A stretch of DNA of 64,000 bases, taken from positions 1 to 64,000 of the forward strand of contig NZ_NPKH01000024.1 of NCBI RefSeq assembly GCF_002284535.1, given 5' to 3'. This DNA is from Mesorhizobium wenxiniae (GTDB lineage Bacteria; Pseudomonadota; Alphaproteobacteria; Rhizobiales; Rhizobiaceae). Both the position numbers and the translations under genes were made by a program. Position 1 is the first letter of the stretch. Every line of letters begins with the position of its first letter. A model generated the notes under the pieces. It saw only the letters and a list, made by a program, of their open reading frames with translations. It searched no databases and was not told the DNA's origin. Shown in pieces: positions 1 through 8,853 of the stretch.

Positions 1-2
1 AA

Positions 3-68
3 ACCATCGAGGCTACAGAATGCAACAACTACTTTGCTAACGCCGGATACGCTTCCGTCAAAACGTGA
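3..68 (+). CDS. C-terminal tail of an IS630-like transposase (cut by window start)
   Basis: Frame 3 is open from the window edge to a TGA at 66-68 and encodes a tail ending ECNNYFANAGYASVKT. A Cys followed by a NYF..AGYAS ending is typical of the extreme C-terminus of IS630-family transposases. Only about 21 codons are visible, so the family call rests on this short motif, and the start, the DDE motif and the IS ends cannot be judged. The repeat-flanked GIY-YIG gene begins directly downstream, so this side of the window appears to be a mobile-element landing zone. Confidence 0.5.
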   Translation, partial: TIEATECNNYFANAGYASVKT

Positions 69-93
69 AAGATTCTAGCGGAAGCATCCCTCC

Positions 94-608
94 CTTCGTC
101 ATCAGGGCGAAGCAAGGAGCGAAGCGACGCGGCGCAGACCCTGGGATCCATGCCGTTACCTGGCGGCAGTGCTCCTGCGGAGCAGAACCGAACGCCTACC
201 ACCCCGTCCGCGAAAAAGCTCGAACCACTCTGGATTGGTCTTCTCGATCAACTCTATCTTCCACTGGCGCGGCCAGCGCTTCAGCGACTTCTCGCGCTGG
301 ATGGCGAAATGTTCCTCGTACCAGACCAGACGCTGCACGCCGTAGCGGCTGGTGAAGCGCGAGCCCTGGCCGGATCTGTGCTCCGGCATGCGGCGGCCGA
401 GATCATTGGTGACGCCGATGTAGATCGTGCCGCGCTTCTGGCTCGCGGTCATATAGGCATAGCCGGTCATGGTTGAAGGGTAACTTGCGCCGTTGCGGAT
501 ACAAGCGCCATTCTTGGCCACTGCATTCTTCGGCTGATGTCACGGAATGGATCCCAGGGTCTGCGCCGCGTCGCTTCGCTCCTTGCTCCGCCCCGGGATG
601 ACGAAGGC
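94..608. mobile_element. GIY-YIG gene enclosed by inverted palindromic arms (repeat family 1, long copy)
   Basis: Two arms in opposite orientation, about 94-158 and 541-608, share the core CTGCGCCGCGTCGCTTCGCT and the outer motif TCGTCAT. They enclose a single minus-strand GIY-YIG nuclease gene. Three gene-less copies of the same two-arm structure occur at about 9549-9738, 36440-36660 and 48211-48390. The short copies retain inner sequence resembling the leader of the nuclease gene (AGCCGAAGAATGC), as expected of internally deleted derivatives. The layout recalls RAYT/REP elements but with a different nuclease. Mobility is inferred. Confidence 0.55.
156..470 (-). CDS. small GIY-YIG nuclease family protein
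   Basis: A 104-residue protein starting at MTGYAY. The GIY half is GYAY at residues 3-6 and the YIG half is TIYIG near 15-19. They are followed by GRR (conserved Arg) and the helix QREKSLKRW with the probable catalytic Glu. It matches the single-domain GIY-YIG (UPF0213/COG2827-like) proteins that are multicopy in many rhizobia. Compared with the usual family sequence it appears to lack a few residues before AIQREK (WYEEHFAIQREK), and its C-terminus (RGRGGRRSVLLRRSTAAR) reads into the flanking repeat arm, so it may be degenerating. An upstream in-frame ATG at 521 is less likely because the family begins with M-x-G-Y-x-Y. Confidence 0.75.
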   Translation of the reverse strand: MTGYAYMTASQKRGTIYIGVTNDLGRRMPEHRSGQGSRFTSRYGVQRLVWYEEHFAIQREKSLKRWPRQWKIELIEKTNPEWFELFRGRGGRRSVLLRRSTAAR

Positions 609-763
609 ATGGTGGCCTGTGGCTAATCACCAGCGTCAAAGATGGGGGCTGCGGGCCGGCCGGCAGCGGCCGTCAGTCAAAGAACCAGTCCCCCGTGCAG
701 AGAAACTAGCCGATTTGCGGGCCTTTGTCCGGCCGGCAAGGGTCGTGGCCTTGACCGGTTGGA

Positions 764-2848
764 TCAGCCCAGTCCGATCCGCTTGGCGCCTTGCCGGAAC
801 AGAGCTGCGGCGTCCGGCTCGAAGCGGAAGGTGGCGATGAAATCATCGGCACAGTAGTTCGGCAGCGTCTTGCGGATGGCGGCCGCGAAAGTGCGGGCAT
901 CGTCGATCCGCCCCGCCAGCGCAAGGCAGTGGGCGGCGATCGCCAGGATAATGGCATGGGCATTGGGGCGGGCAGCGGCCTTCAGCGCCCATTCGGCGGC
1001 CTCGTCGAACTGGCCGAGGCGGACATGCGCCATCGCCCTGGCGCCGAGCATGCCGAACAGCAGCGGATCGAACGGGCTCAGATGCCGCGAATGGTCGGAT
1101 GAACCGATCGCGGCGTTCGGATCACCCGACTGCGAGTGCACAAACGAAAGCGCGTAGTGGCCGAGCGCAAAATTCGGGCTGAGGTCGACGGCCCGTTCCA
1201 GCTCGAGCAGCGATCCGTCCTGCTCGCCGCGCAGCCACAGCGCCCGGCCCATGGCCCAGTGGGCGGCCGGATTGTGATCGTCGACCAGAAGACTTTGGCC
1301 GGCCGCCTCGAACGCGAGCGCGCTTTCCCTGTCGCGGTCTCCCCAGCGCTGAAAGGCGTTTTGCCAATGGGTGAACGACAGGCCGGCATAGGCACGGGCG
1401 AAGGTCGGATCCAGCCTCAGGGCCATGTCGAAGAAATGCCGGGCCTGTCCGTTTTCCGTGCGGGTGAAGCGATACATATGCCAGAGGCCGCGATGGTAGG
1501 CCTCCCAGGCGTTCAACGAGTTGGGGGCTTTCAGCATGGCGCGGTTGCGCTCGACCATTTCGATCTCGGCCGAGATCGACGAGACGATGCTGTTGCCGAT
1601 ATCGTCGAGGATGGCAAAGATGTCGTCGGGCCTGCGTTCGAACGTCTCGGCCCAAACGATCCTGGCCGTGCGCACCTCGACAAGTTCGACGCTGACGACG
1701 ACGCGGCCTGCCTGGCTGCGCACCGTGCCGGTGGTCACATAATCGACGTTGAGCCGCCGGCCGGCATCTTCTGGCGCGATGTTTTTTTCCGACAGCGCAA
1801 AGACCGAGCCGCGGGCGATGACGAAGAAATCCCTGAGCTTGGCCAAACGGGTGATGATGTCGTGGGTCAGGCCGTCGGCCAACCCGCCGCGAGAGGGGCC
1901 GCCGCGAGAGAGGTCGCCGCAAGGGTCGCCGACAGCCGCCTCCTCGACAAACGGCATTATCGCGAGTGAGGCCTTGCACGATGCAGCAACATCGGAATCG
2001 GGCAGCACAATTGACGCTTGCGGGGCCGCGGGCACAAATGCCGGTCGCGCCCGGAGCGTCGCGGCAGGTCGCTCGCCGCGGATCGTCCGCCATGCCTCAC
2101 GAACGGGTCCAAAATCCAGATCCTCCGAAGCAAACAGCTTCGCCGCGGAAGCGAGATGTTCCTCGCATGCGGCGATCTGGCCGCGCTGCGCCAACCTTGC
2201 CAGAAGAGCCACATGCGCACGCCCGTCGAAGGGAGCGAGTTCCACCCACTTTTCCAGATGCGCTGACATTTCGTCGGCATCCGCCGGAAGCTTGTTGACG
2301 AGATGTTCCAGAATGGCGGCATGCCACGAGCGGAAGCGGCGGCGTTGCGCGATCAGCCAGCCGTTGAAATGCGGGTTGCGGTCGATCTCCAGCCCGTCGA
2401 GGAAATCGCCGACGAACAGTCCGGACAGGGCCTGCAGCCGCTGCAGATCGAGCGTCTCAATTCCTCCAGCGGCGGCCGACGCGATGTCGATCGCGTCGAC
2501 GGAAACGCCTTTCAGATCAAGGGCGATCGTGTCGCCAGGCGTTTCGATCCTGCGGCGATCCGGTTCGTCGAGAATGCCCCTGAGCTTGCTGAGGCACCAG
2601 CGAAGCTCGCCCCTCGGATCGTTCGGCACATCCCACAGCAGCTCGCACAGACGGCTGCGGCCGACGGCATGCGGCGCAAGCGCCAGATAGGCGAAGAGCG
2701 CGCGCAACTTGCGCGATGCCGGCAGTGGCACGGTGGCGCCGTCGCGGATGACCGTCAGCGGCCCGAGCAGCCGCACGGACAACCCGGCCGTTGCGCCGTC
2801 CAGGCTCGATCGAGCGGATTCCACGTGCGTTTCCACGCTTGCTCCCAC
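764..2848 (-). CDS. SARP/BTAD-type transcriptional regulator with TolB-like and TPR domains
   Basis: A 694-residue soluble regulator. The N-terminal winged helix (about 22-95, VRLLGPLTVIRDG...LCELLWDVPNDPRGELRWCLSKLR) is followed by a BTAD helical region (about 110-260). A TolB/adenylate-cyclase-associated segment follows (about 295-430, SLAIMPF...LADGLTHDIITRLAKL...VDYVTTGTVR), then C-terminal TPR-like repeats. Such proteins bind DNA directly and often control adjacent genes. It is divergent from the cysteine-synthase-like/decarboxylase pair with a 218-bp intergenic region, so it is the obvious candidate regulator of that pair (inference). The given start is GTG; a second in-frame GTG at 2836 has a better-placed GGGAG. 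A short Gly/Arg repeat (LSRGGPSRGG) lies in the inter-domain linker. Confidence 0.85.
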   Translation of the reverse strand: MGASVETHVESARSSLDGATAGLSVRLLGPLTVIRDGATVPLPASRKLRALFAYLALAPHAVGRSRLCELLWDVPNDPRGELRWCLSKLRGILDEPDRRRIETPGDTIALDLKGVSVDAIDIASAAAGGIETLDLQRLQALSGLFVGDFLDGLEIDRNPHFNGWLIAQRRRFRSWHAAILEHLVNKLPADADEMSAHLEKWVELAPFDGRAHVALLARLAQRGQIAACEEHLASAAKLFASEDLDFGPVREAWRTIRGERPAATLRARPAFVPAAPQASIVLPDSDVAASCKASLAIMPFVEEAAVGDPCGDLSRGGPSRGGLADGLTHDIITRLAKLRDFFVIARGSVFALSEKNIAPEDAGRRLNVDYVTTGTVRSQAGRVVVSVELVEVRTARIVWAETFERRPDDIFAILDDIGNSIVSSISAEIEMVERNRAMLKAPNSLNAWEAYHRGLWHMYRFTRTENGQARHFFDMALRLDPTFARAYAGLSFTHWQNAFQRWGDRDRESALAFEAAGQSLLVDDHNPAAHWAMGRALWLRGEQDGSLLELERAVDLSPNFALGHYALSFVHSQSGDPNAAIGSSDHSRHLSPFDPLLFGMLGARAMAHVRLGQFDEAAEWALKAAARPNAHAIILAIAAHCLALAGRIDDARTFAAAIRKTLPNYCADDFIATFRFEPDAAALFRQGAKRIGLG

Positions 2849-3066
2849 GCTGGCCCATCGCCCTCTGCTTTATCACTGAAAGCGATAGAGTGCATCCGGC
2901 AACGAATTTCCGCGCCGGACGCCGGCATAGCCGCCTTTCCGGGCCGCATTGCCGGCACAGGCACCTTACTGCGGCAAGGTCTCGAAATCTCGCCGCCCAA
3001 GCCGCCGGTTTGTAACCGGCTTGTGACGTCAACAACTCGTGACAACAACAAAAGAGGAGAGCAGAC

Positions 3067-4155
3067 ATGTTGCAGCAACGGAAAATCAGGACCACGGCCG
3101 GGCGCGGCCGCCTGTTCGACAGCATTGTCGACACGGTCGGCGATACGCCGGTGATCAGGGTCAACAATCTCGGCCCCGATCACGTGACGATCTATGTGAA
3201 GGCGGAGTTCTTCAATCCGGCGGCGTCGGTGAAGGACCGGCTGGCGCTCAACATCATCGAGGAGGGCGAGCGCAGCGGCGCCTTGAAGCCGGGCCAGACC
3301 GTCGTCGAGGCGACCAGCGGCAACACCGGCATCGGGCTGGCGATGGTCTGTGCGCAAAAAGGTTATCCGCTGGTGGTGACGATGGCCGACAGTTTCTCCA
3401 TCGAGCGCCGCAAGCTGATGCGCATGCTGGGCGCCAAGGTGGTGCTGACGCCGCGCGCTCAGAAGGGTTTTGGCATGTACAACAAGGCGGTCGAGCTGGC
3501 CGAGGCCAATGGCTGGTTCCTGGCCCGCCAGTTCGAGACCAAGGCCAATGCCGCCATTCACGAGGCGACGACGGCGCGCGAGATCATCAACGATTTCGCC
3601 GGGTCACGGCTCGACTGCTTCGTCACCGGCTACGGAACCGGCGGCACCGTCGTCGGTGTCGGGCGCGTGCTGCGCCGTGAGCGTCCCGAAACCCGGATCG
3701 TGCTGGCCGAACCAGCCAATGCCCGGCTCATCGGCAGCGGCAAGGCACAGGAGCGCGGCGCCGACGGCGCGCCCGCCGCCAGCCATCCGGCCTTCGAGCC
3801 GCACCCGATCCAGGGCTGGACCCCGGATTTCATCCCCAACGTCCTGCAGGAGGCGGTCAATGCCAGCCTCTATGACGAGGTGGTGCCTGTTCCCGGGCCC
3901 GAGGGCATCAAATGGGCCAAGGCGCTGGCGCAAAAGGAAGGGATTTTCACCGGCATCTCCGGCGGAGCCACTTTTGCGGTGGCGCGCCAGATCGCGGAAA
4001 AAGCCGCACCCGGCTCGGTGATCCTGTGCATGCTTCCCGACACCGGCGAACGCTACATGACGACGCCGCTGTTCGACGGCATCGAAGCCGAGATGGACGC
4101 GGAGGAGATCGCGCTGTCGCGTTCGACGCCGGGCTGCCAGTTCCCGGCCGAATGA
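3067..4155 (+). CDS. cysteine synthase-like PLP enzyme (beta-replacement family)
   Basis: A 362-residue fold-type II PLP enzyme. The Schiff-base Lys is K56 in ASVKDR, the substrate/PLP loop is EATSGNTGIG (81-90), and the phosphate-binding loop is GTGGTVVGVG. It resembles CysK/CysM, which make cysteine from O-acetylserine and sulfide, but is longer than a typical CysK (about 310-320) because of a C-terminal extension ending STPGCQFPAE. AGAGGAG a few bases before the ATG supports the start. The gene is followed 21 bp later by a PLP decarboxylase on the same strand, so the product may be a beta-substituted alanine that is then decarboxylated. The true nucleophile cannot be read from sequence. 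Confidence 0.85.
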   Translation: MLQQRKIRTTAGRGRLFDSIVDTVGDTPVIRVNNLGPDHVTIYVKAEFFNPAASVKDRLALNIIEEGERSGALKPGQTVVEATSGNTGIGLAMVCAQKGYPLVVTMADSFSIERRKLMRMLGAKVVLTPRAQKGFGMYNKAVELAEANGWFLARQFETKANAAIHEATTAREIINDFAGSRLDCFVTGYGTGGTVVGVGRVLRRERPETRIVLAEPANARLIGSGKAQERGADGAPAASHPAFEPHPIQGWTPDFIPNVLQEAVNASLYDEVVPVPGPEGIKWAKALAQKEGIFTGISGGATFAVARQIAEKAAPGSVILCMLPDTGERYMTTPLFDGIEAEMDAEEIALSRSTPGCQFPAE

Positions 4156-4176
4156 TTGCAATCGGGAGCGACGCGG

Positions 4177-5673
4177 ATGGACGCCATGCTGAAGGCCGCC
4201 GGCACTGCCGGTATGGTTGCCGAAGAAACGCTCGACCCGGTCGACTGGGCCGATGTGCAGGCGCTGTCGCACCGGATCGTCGACGATGCCGTCGACTATC
4301 TGCGCGATGTCCGGGAACGCCCGGTGTGGAAGGACATGCCGGCGGAGGTGAGGGAATTCTTCGCGGCACCGCTGCCGCGGTCGCCTCAGCCGCTCGCCCA
4401 AGTCTATGGCGAGGTCACCGACAAGGTGATGGTCTATCCGATGGGCAACATCCATCCGCGCTTCTGGTCCTGGTATATGGGGTCGAGCAATTTCACCGGC
4501 GCGCTGGGTGATTTCCTGGCGGCGATCCAGGGCTCCAACCTTGGCGGCGGCAACCATGCCGCCGCCCTGATGGACAGCCAGGTCGTCGACTGGTGCAAGC
4601 AGATGATGGGTTTTCCCCAATCGGCCAGCGGCACGCTGGTCAGCGGCGGCTCGATGGCCAACATCATCGGCCTGACGGTGGCACGCAACACCAAGGCGGG
4701 CATCGACGTGCGCGAGCATGGCGTTGCCGCAATCGAGAAGCCGCTGCGTTTCTATGGCTCGGATCAGCTTCACTCCTGCCACCGCAAGGCGATGGAAGCA
4801 CTCGGCCTTGGCAACAATGCGCTGCGCCGTATCCCGACCGACGCCGGATTGCGGATCGACATTGAGGCCCTGCGGGCGGCGATCACCGAAGATCGTGCGG
4901 CCGGGTTCAAGCCGGCGTGCATCATCGGCAATGCCGGCACGGTGAACACCGGAGCGATCGACAATCTGCAGGCGCTTGCCAAGCTGGCGCATGAGGAAGA
5001 CGTCTGGTTCCATGTCGACGGCTGCATCGGCGCGTTGATCGCCGTCGCGCCAGAGAATGCTCATCGCGTCGCCGGTATCGAATGGGCCGATTCGGTCGCG
5101 CTCGATCCGCACAAATGGCTGCATGCGCCGTTCGAGGTGGGCTGCGCGCTGGTGAGGGATGCTTCAGCGCATCGCAAAACCTTCGCGGTCACGCCGGAAT
5201 ATCTGGAATCAACGCCGCGCGGCCTCGCCTCCGGACACTGGCTGCATGATTACGGCCTGCAGACGTCACGTGGTTTTCGCGCGCTGAAAGTGTGGATGGC
5301 GCTGAAGGAGCACGGCATCGAGAAGTTCGGCCGCCTGATCGACCAGAACATCGCGCAGGGACATTATCTCGGCACGCTGATCGAGGCCGAGCCGCTGCTG
5401 GAACTCGTCGCGCCACCGAGCATCAACATCGTCTGTTTTCGCTACCGCGGCGACGGGCTGACGGGAGAGCGACAGAAGGCACTCAACACCGAGATCATGC
5501 TGAGGCTGCAGGAAGACGGCATCGCAGCCCTTTCGGACACGACGGTGCACGGCCAGCATTGCCTGCGGGTGGCGATCAACAATCACCGCACCCGGCGCGA
5601 CGATCTGGACCTGCTGGTGCGAGAAACAGTGCGTCTCGGACAGGAGATTTTAAAATCGGGCGCCGCTCGCTGA
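4177..5673 (+). CDS. group II pyridoxal-dependent decarboxylase
   Basis: About 498 residues. It belongs to the glutamate / aromatic-amino-acid / cysteine-sulfinate decarboxylase family: SGGSMANIIGLTVAR, HVDGCIGA (Asp facing the PLP nitrogen) and the Schiff-base Lys K313 in DPHKWLHAPFEVGC. The ATG at 4177 has GGGAG 8 nt upstream; an in-frame TTG at 4156, touching the previous stop, lacks one. It almost certainly shares a transcript with the upstream cysteine-synthase-like gene. The substrate is unknown. Cysteate or cysteine sulfinate (giving taurine or hypotaurine) is attractive given the partner, but aromatic, acidic or diamino acids are not excluded. Confidence 0.85.
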   Translation: MDAMLKAAGTAGMVAEETLDPVDWADVQALSHRIVDDAVDYLRDVRERPVWKDMPAEVREFFAAPLPRSPQPLAQVYGEVTDKVMVYPMGNIHPRFWSWYMGSSNFTGALGDFLAAIQGSNLGGGNHAAALMDSQVVDWCKQMMGFPQSASGTLVSGGSMANIIGLTVARNTKAGIDVREHGVAAIEKPLRFYGSDQLHSCHRKAMEALGLGNNALRRIPTDAGLRIDIEALRAAITEDRAAGFKPACIIGNAGTVNTGAIDNLQALAKLAHEEDVWFHVDGCIGALIAVAPENAHRVAGIEWADSVALDPHKWLHAPFEVGCALVRDASAHRKTFAVTPEYLESTPRGLASGHWLHDYGLQTSRGFRALKVWMALKEHGIEKFGRLIDQNIAQGHYLGTLIEAEPLLELVAPPSINIVCFRYRGDGLTGERQKALNTEIMLRLQEDGIAALSDTTVHGQHCLRVAINNHRTRRDDLDLLVRETVRLGQEILKSGAAR

Positions 5674-5720
5674 TCCGTGTGGCGCGAAGATCGTCAATGC
5701 TCCGGGTTTGCGGGAAAGCG

Positions 5721-5893
5721 GCTTCATTCCAGCTTGGGTTCCTCGCCCCCACGAAAGTGGGGGAGAGGTGGCTCGGCGAAGCCGGGACGGAGAGGGGAAC
5801 CGCGCTCTACGAAAGCCCCCTCTCCGGCCGCTTCGCGGCCACCTCTCCCCCGCTTCGCGGTGGGCGAGGAACCCAGGTCTTGAGGGGCTGGAG
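5721..5893. repeat. intergenic palindromic repeat (family 3)
   Basis: This fills most of the 351-bp gap between the convergent decarboxylase and binding-protein genes. Outer ends are CTTGGGTTCCTCGCC and GGCGAGGAACCCAGG. Internal stems include CCCCCACgaaaGTGGGGG and CGGCCGCTTCGCGGCC. The same element in opposite orientation lies at about 42555-42725. It is the type of long hairpin repeat common between rhizobial genes. No gene is seen in this gap. Confidence 0.8.
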
Positions 5894-6024
5894 GGACGGC
5901 ACCCCTCTGCACGGGCGTTGGGCGACGGGCAAGAAATATCAACAGTCTCTAACGAGCCGGTCATGGACGGCGCCGAGCTAAGTTCCCAGACATGGTCGGG
6001 TCGTCGCCGATCCGGCAACGAGGA

Positions 6025-7665
6025 TCACGCCTCAAGCCAAACCTTCTCGAAATGCTGCTCCAGCGACTGGTGCTGCTCGCAACCATGCACGCCTTTGCGG
6101 AACGTGCGGTAGACCGAGCGCCAATAGGGCTGGATGATGATGCCGGCGCCGCGCAGATTCTGCTCGATCTTGGCCATGATCTCCTTGCGTGCACCGGCGT
6201 CGGGTGTGGCCAGCGCCTTGTCGAGCAAGGCATCGAACTCCGGATTGGCATAGGCGCTCTCGTTCCAGGCGGCGCCGGACTTATAAGCCAGAGCCAACAC
6301 CTGGACGCCGAGCGGCCGGCCGAGCCATTCGGTGCAGGAGAAAGGATATTTGCTCCAGTCGTTCCAGAACGTCGCCGCCGGCAGCACGGTGCGTTTGACC
6401 TTCAGCCCAGCGTCGCGCATCTGCGCGGCGATGGCGTCGCCGGTGTTCTTCTGCCAGTCGACATCGACAGAAATGAGCTCGTATTCATGGTCGGACTTGC
6501 CGGCCTCGGCAAGCAGCGCCTTGGCTTCGTCGACGTTGCGGACGGCTGGGCCGATGTCGGCGTATTCGGGGTGCATCGGCCCGACATGGTGGTTCTCGGC
6601 CGGCTTGCCGCGGTCGTCCATGCCGATCTTCAGGATCGCGCTATTGTCGACCGCGAGCTGGGCGGCCCGCCGCACCCTGATGTCGTCATAGGGCGGATTG
6701 CCGACGTTGAAGCGCGCGACGATCGTCGAGCCGGTGGCAAGTTCCGAATTGCTCAGATCCATGGCGTCCGTCTGCGACACCGTATCGGCGGCGGTTTCGT
6801 GGTTGGTGTCGATCTCGCCCGATTCAAAAGCCGAGAACATGGCATTGGGATCGGAGCCGTAGTCGACCCATTGGATGCCGTCGAGCCAGAAGTCGCCTTT
6901 CCACCACGGCTTGTCCTTGCGGCGGACCTCGGCACCGACTTCGGCCTCCCATGCCACCAGTTCGCAAGGTCCTGACGTGATCGCAAGCGCCTTCAGCGGA
7001 TCGCCCTCGCCGTCGTAGCTGCGATGCATGATCAGCGCCGGATAGTCGGTCATGCCGGCAACCAGCGAAATGTCGGGCTTCGGCAGATTGAGCCGGACGG
7101 TAAAGTCGTCGACACGCTCGATGCCGCCGTCGATGGGTTTCTTGGTGGCGGCGTCGACCAGCGCGCCCATGCGCTCGGCGACCGAATTGCCGGCAACGCT
7201 CGCATCGCACCAGCGCGTCAGGTTGTGGACGACGTCGTCGGCGTTGAAGGTGTCGCCGTTCGACCAGGTGATGCCCTTGCGGACGTGCAGCGTCAGCACG
7301 CGCGCGTCGTCGCTGGTCTCCCAGCTCTCGAGCAACCACGGCTCGAAGGTGAAATCGCGGTTCCAGCGCACCAGATATTCGTTGCACTGGCGGGCGACGT
7401 TGGACATTTCGACACCGTCGAAGGTGCGCGGGTCCTTCCAGCCCTTGACGTTCATGGCGACGCGCAAGACGCCGCCGCGCCTCGGCTCCTGCGCCCTGGC
7501 CGGCGAGGGCGCAAGGCCGCCGAGCGCCAGCGCGCCGGCGGCGCTAACGCCGAGCGCAGCCATGGTGGCGAGATACTCGCGCCTATTTATGCTGCCTTTC
7601 TTGAAGCCTTCGGCGACGGGCTCAGCCTGCGGATGCAGTGTTCGGTTGGTCAGCATGAATTTCAT
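6025..7665 (-). CDS. ABC transporter substrate-binding protein, family 5 (oligopeptide/dipeptide type)
   Basis: About 546 residues, periplasmic. A twin-arginine signal (INRREYLATMAALG, then a hydrophobic run ending SPARAQ) is followed by the family 5 domain. Recognisable pieces are KGWKDPRTFDG, the ATLHVRKGITWSNGDTFNADDV-like segment and a C-terminal SVYRTFRKGVHG region. Two ATGs compete: 7671 lies only 2 nt after GGAGG, whereas 7665 lies 8 nt after it and is preferred. No permease or ATPase gene is adjacent, so it must use components encoded elsewhere. Upstream on the same strand are an HSL-type hydrolase and an isochorismatase-like hydrolase, suggesting uptake and hydrolysis of an amide or ester. 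The ligand is unknown. Confidence 0.88.
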   Translation of the reverse strand: MKFMLTNRTLHPQAEPVAEGFKKGSINRREYLATMAALGVSAAGALALGGLAPSPARAQEPRRGGVLRVAMNVKGWKDPRTFDGVEMSNVARQCNEYLVRWNRDFTFEPWLLESWETSDDARVLTLHVRKGITWSNGDTFNADDVVHNLTRWCDASVAGNSVAERMGALVDAATKKPIDGGIERVDDFTVRLNLPKPDISLVAGMTDYPALIMHRSYDGEGDPLKALAITSGPCELVAWEAEVGAEVRRKDKPWWKGDFWLDGIQWVDYGSDPNAMFSAFESGEIDTNHETAADTVSQTDAMDLSNSELATGSTIVARFNVGNPPYDDIRVRRAAQLAVDNSAILKIGMDDRGKPAENHHVGPMHPEYADIGPAVRNVDEAKALLAEAGKSDHEYELISVDVDWQKNTGDAIAAQMRDAGLKVKRTVLPAATFWNDWSKYPFSCTEWLGRPLGVQVLALAYKSGAAWNESAYANPEFDALLDKALATPDAGARKEIMAKIEQNLRGAGIIIQPYWRSVYRTFRKGVHGCEQHQSLEQHFEKVWLEA

Positions 7666-7848
7666 CGACATGTCCTCCCTATCGGCGCCCGGCCGACCGC
7701 TTCGCGGGGGCGGATGCGGTCGAGCCGAGCGCCTTTGGCCATGGGCAATGATAGTGCGGGTTTGACGGGTGAAGTGTTCGGATTTCCGCAGTTGTTGTGC
7801 GCTGTTCCGCAAGAGGAAGGTCCCCCTCATCCGGCATTCGCAGCCTCC

Positions 7849-8826
7849 CTACAACCACTCGCCCTTGCCGAGCGTGGCGATGGCGGCGACGATGCGGGTG
7901 AAGGCTTCGCCGGCCCGTGGCACGGTTTTGCGGGCGCGCAGGAAACTGTGCACGAGGCGTTGCTCTTCGTACCACCAGGCGCGGCCGCCGGCGGCAAGGA
8001 TGCGGTCGCGATAGGCCTCGCCGTCCGATGACAGCGGATCGCATTGCGCTGATACGATGACCGTCGGCGGCAGACCGGAGAAGTCAGTGTCGCGCAGCGG
8101 TGAGAATGTCGGATCGTCTGGTGACTGTGCCTTGCCGGAGCGGACCTGACGATAGAATTCGATGTCGCTGAGCGTGAGCAGCGGCGCCTCGGCGTGCTCG
8201 ACATAGGAGCCGGCGCTCTTGTCACCGCCCAGCTCGGGATAGATCAGCACCTGGCCGATCGCGGGGTGAGGGCGGCGGCGCGCCGCATGCGCCACCCCAG
8301 CGGCGAGATTGCCGCCGGCGCTCTCGCCGCACAGCACGATCGGCAACCCGCTTGTCGACGCCGCCCTTTCGAACACCGCCAGCGCATCGTCGAAGGCGGC
8401 CGGATGCAGATGTTCGGGCGCCAGCCTGTAGTCGGCGGACAGCACGGCAAAGCCTGTGCCGGCGCAGATCTCGGCGCAGATGTCGTCATGGCTGTCGAGC
8501 CCGCCAAGCACGAAGCCGCCGCCGTGATAGTAGACGACCATCGCTTGCGGCGCCTTGCCCGCCAGCTGGTGGCGCCGGATCGGGATCATCTGATCGCCGG
8601 CGGCAACCGTGCCGTCGCTGGCTTCGACGCCTGCGGGATAACCGGCGTGGAACGCCCGGCACATCGCGTCGTAGACCGCCCGCTGCTTGTCTAGCGGCAG
8701 GTCCATGCCGGGCGGACACCATGCATTGACCCGGTCGATATGGGCCCACAGCGCCGGATCGAGCAGCGTCGCGTATTGCCCCCGTTTTGCCGTCTCGGGC
8801 TTGTCGGCGTCACTGACCATCGCCAT
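7849..8826 (-). CDS. alpha/beta hydrolase of the hormone-sensitive lipase type
   Basis: About 325 residues with no signal peptide. The oxyanion-hole motif HGGGF and the nucleophile elbow GESAGG are clear. A probable catalytic Asp lies in SAQCDPLSSDGE and the His in LVHSFLRA, completing a Ser-Asp-His triad. The family contains esterases and amidases for small acyl substrates. It starts 27 bp after the isochorismatase-like gene on the same strand, so the two are probably cotranscribed, possibly with the binding-protein gene 183 bp further on. A second ATG lies at 8820. The substrate is not predictable. Confidence 0.88.
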   Translation of the reverse strand: MAMVSDADKPETAKRGQYATLLDPALWAHIDRVNAWCPPGMDLPLDKQRAVYDAMCRAFHAGYPAGVEASDGTVAAGDQMIPIRRHQLAGKAPQAMVVYYHGGGFVLGGLDSHDDICAEICAGTGFAVLSADYRLAPEHLHPAAFDDALAVFERAASTSGLPIVLCGESAGGNLAAGVAHAARRRPHPAIGQVLIYPELGGDKSAGSYVEHAEAPLLTLSDIEFYRQVRSGKAQSPDDPTFSPLRDTDFSGLPPTVIVSAQCDPLSSDGEAYRDRILAAGGRAWWYEEQRLVHSFLRARKTVPRAGEAFTRIVAAIATLGKGEWL

Positions 8827-8853
8827 CCGGTCCCACCAAATCCGCTGGAATTG

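Noticed and set aside
3604..5124. Long minus-strand open frame (506 codons) opposite the decarboxylase genes
   Set aside because: It is a high-GC antisense shadow of two well-supported PLP enzyme genes, with no domain of its own. Similar shadows at 36019-37626, 43008-44192 and 46599-48170 were dropped for the same reason.
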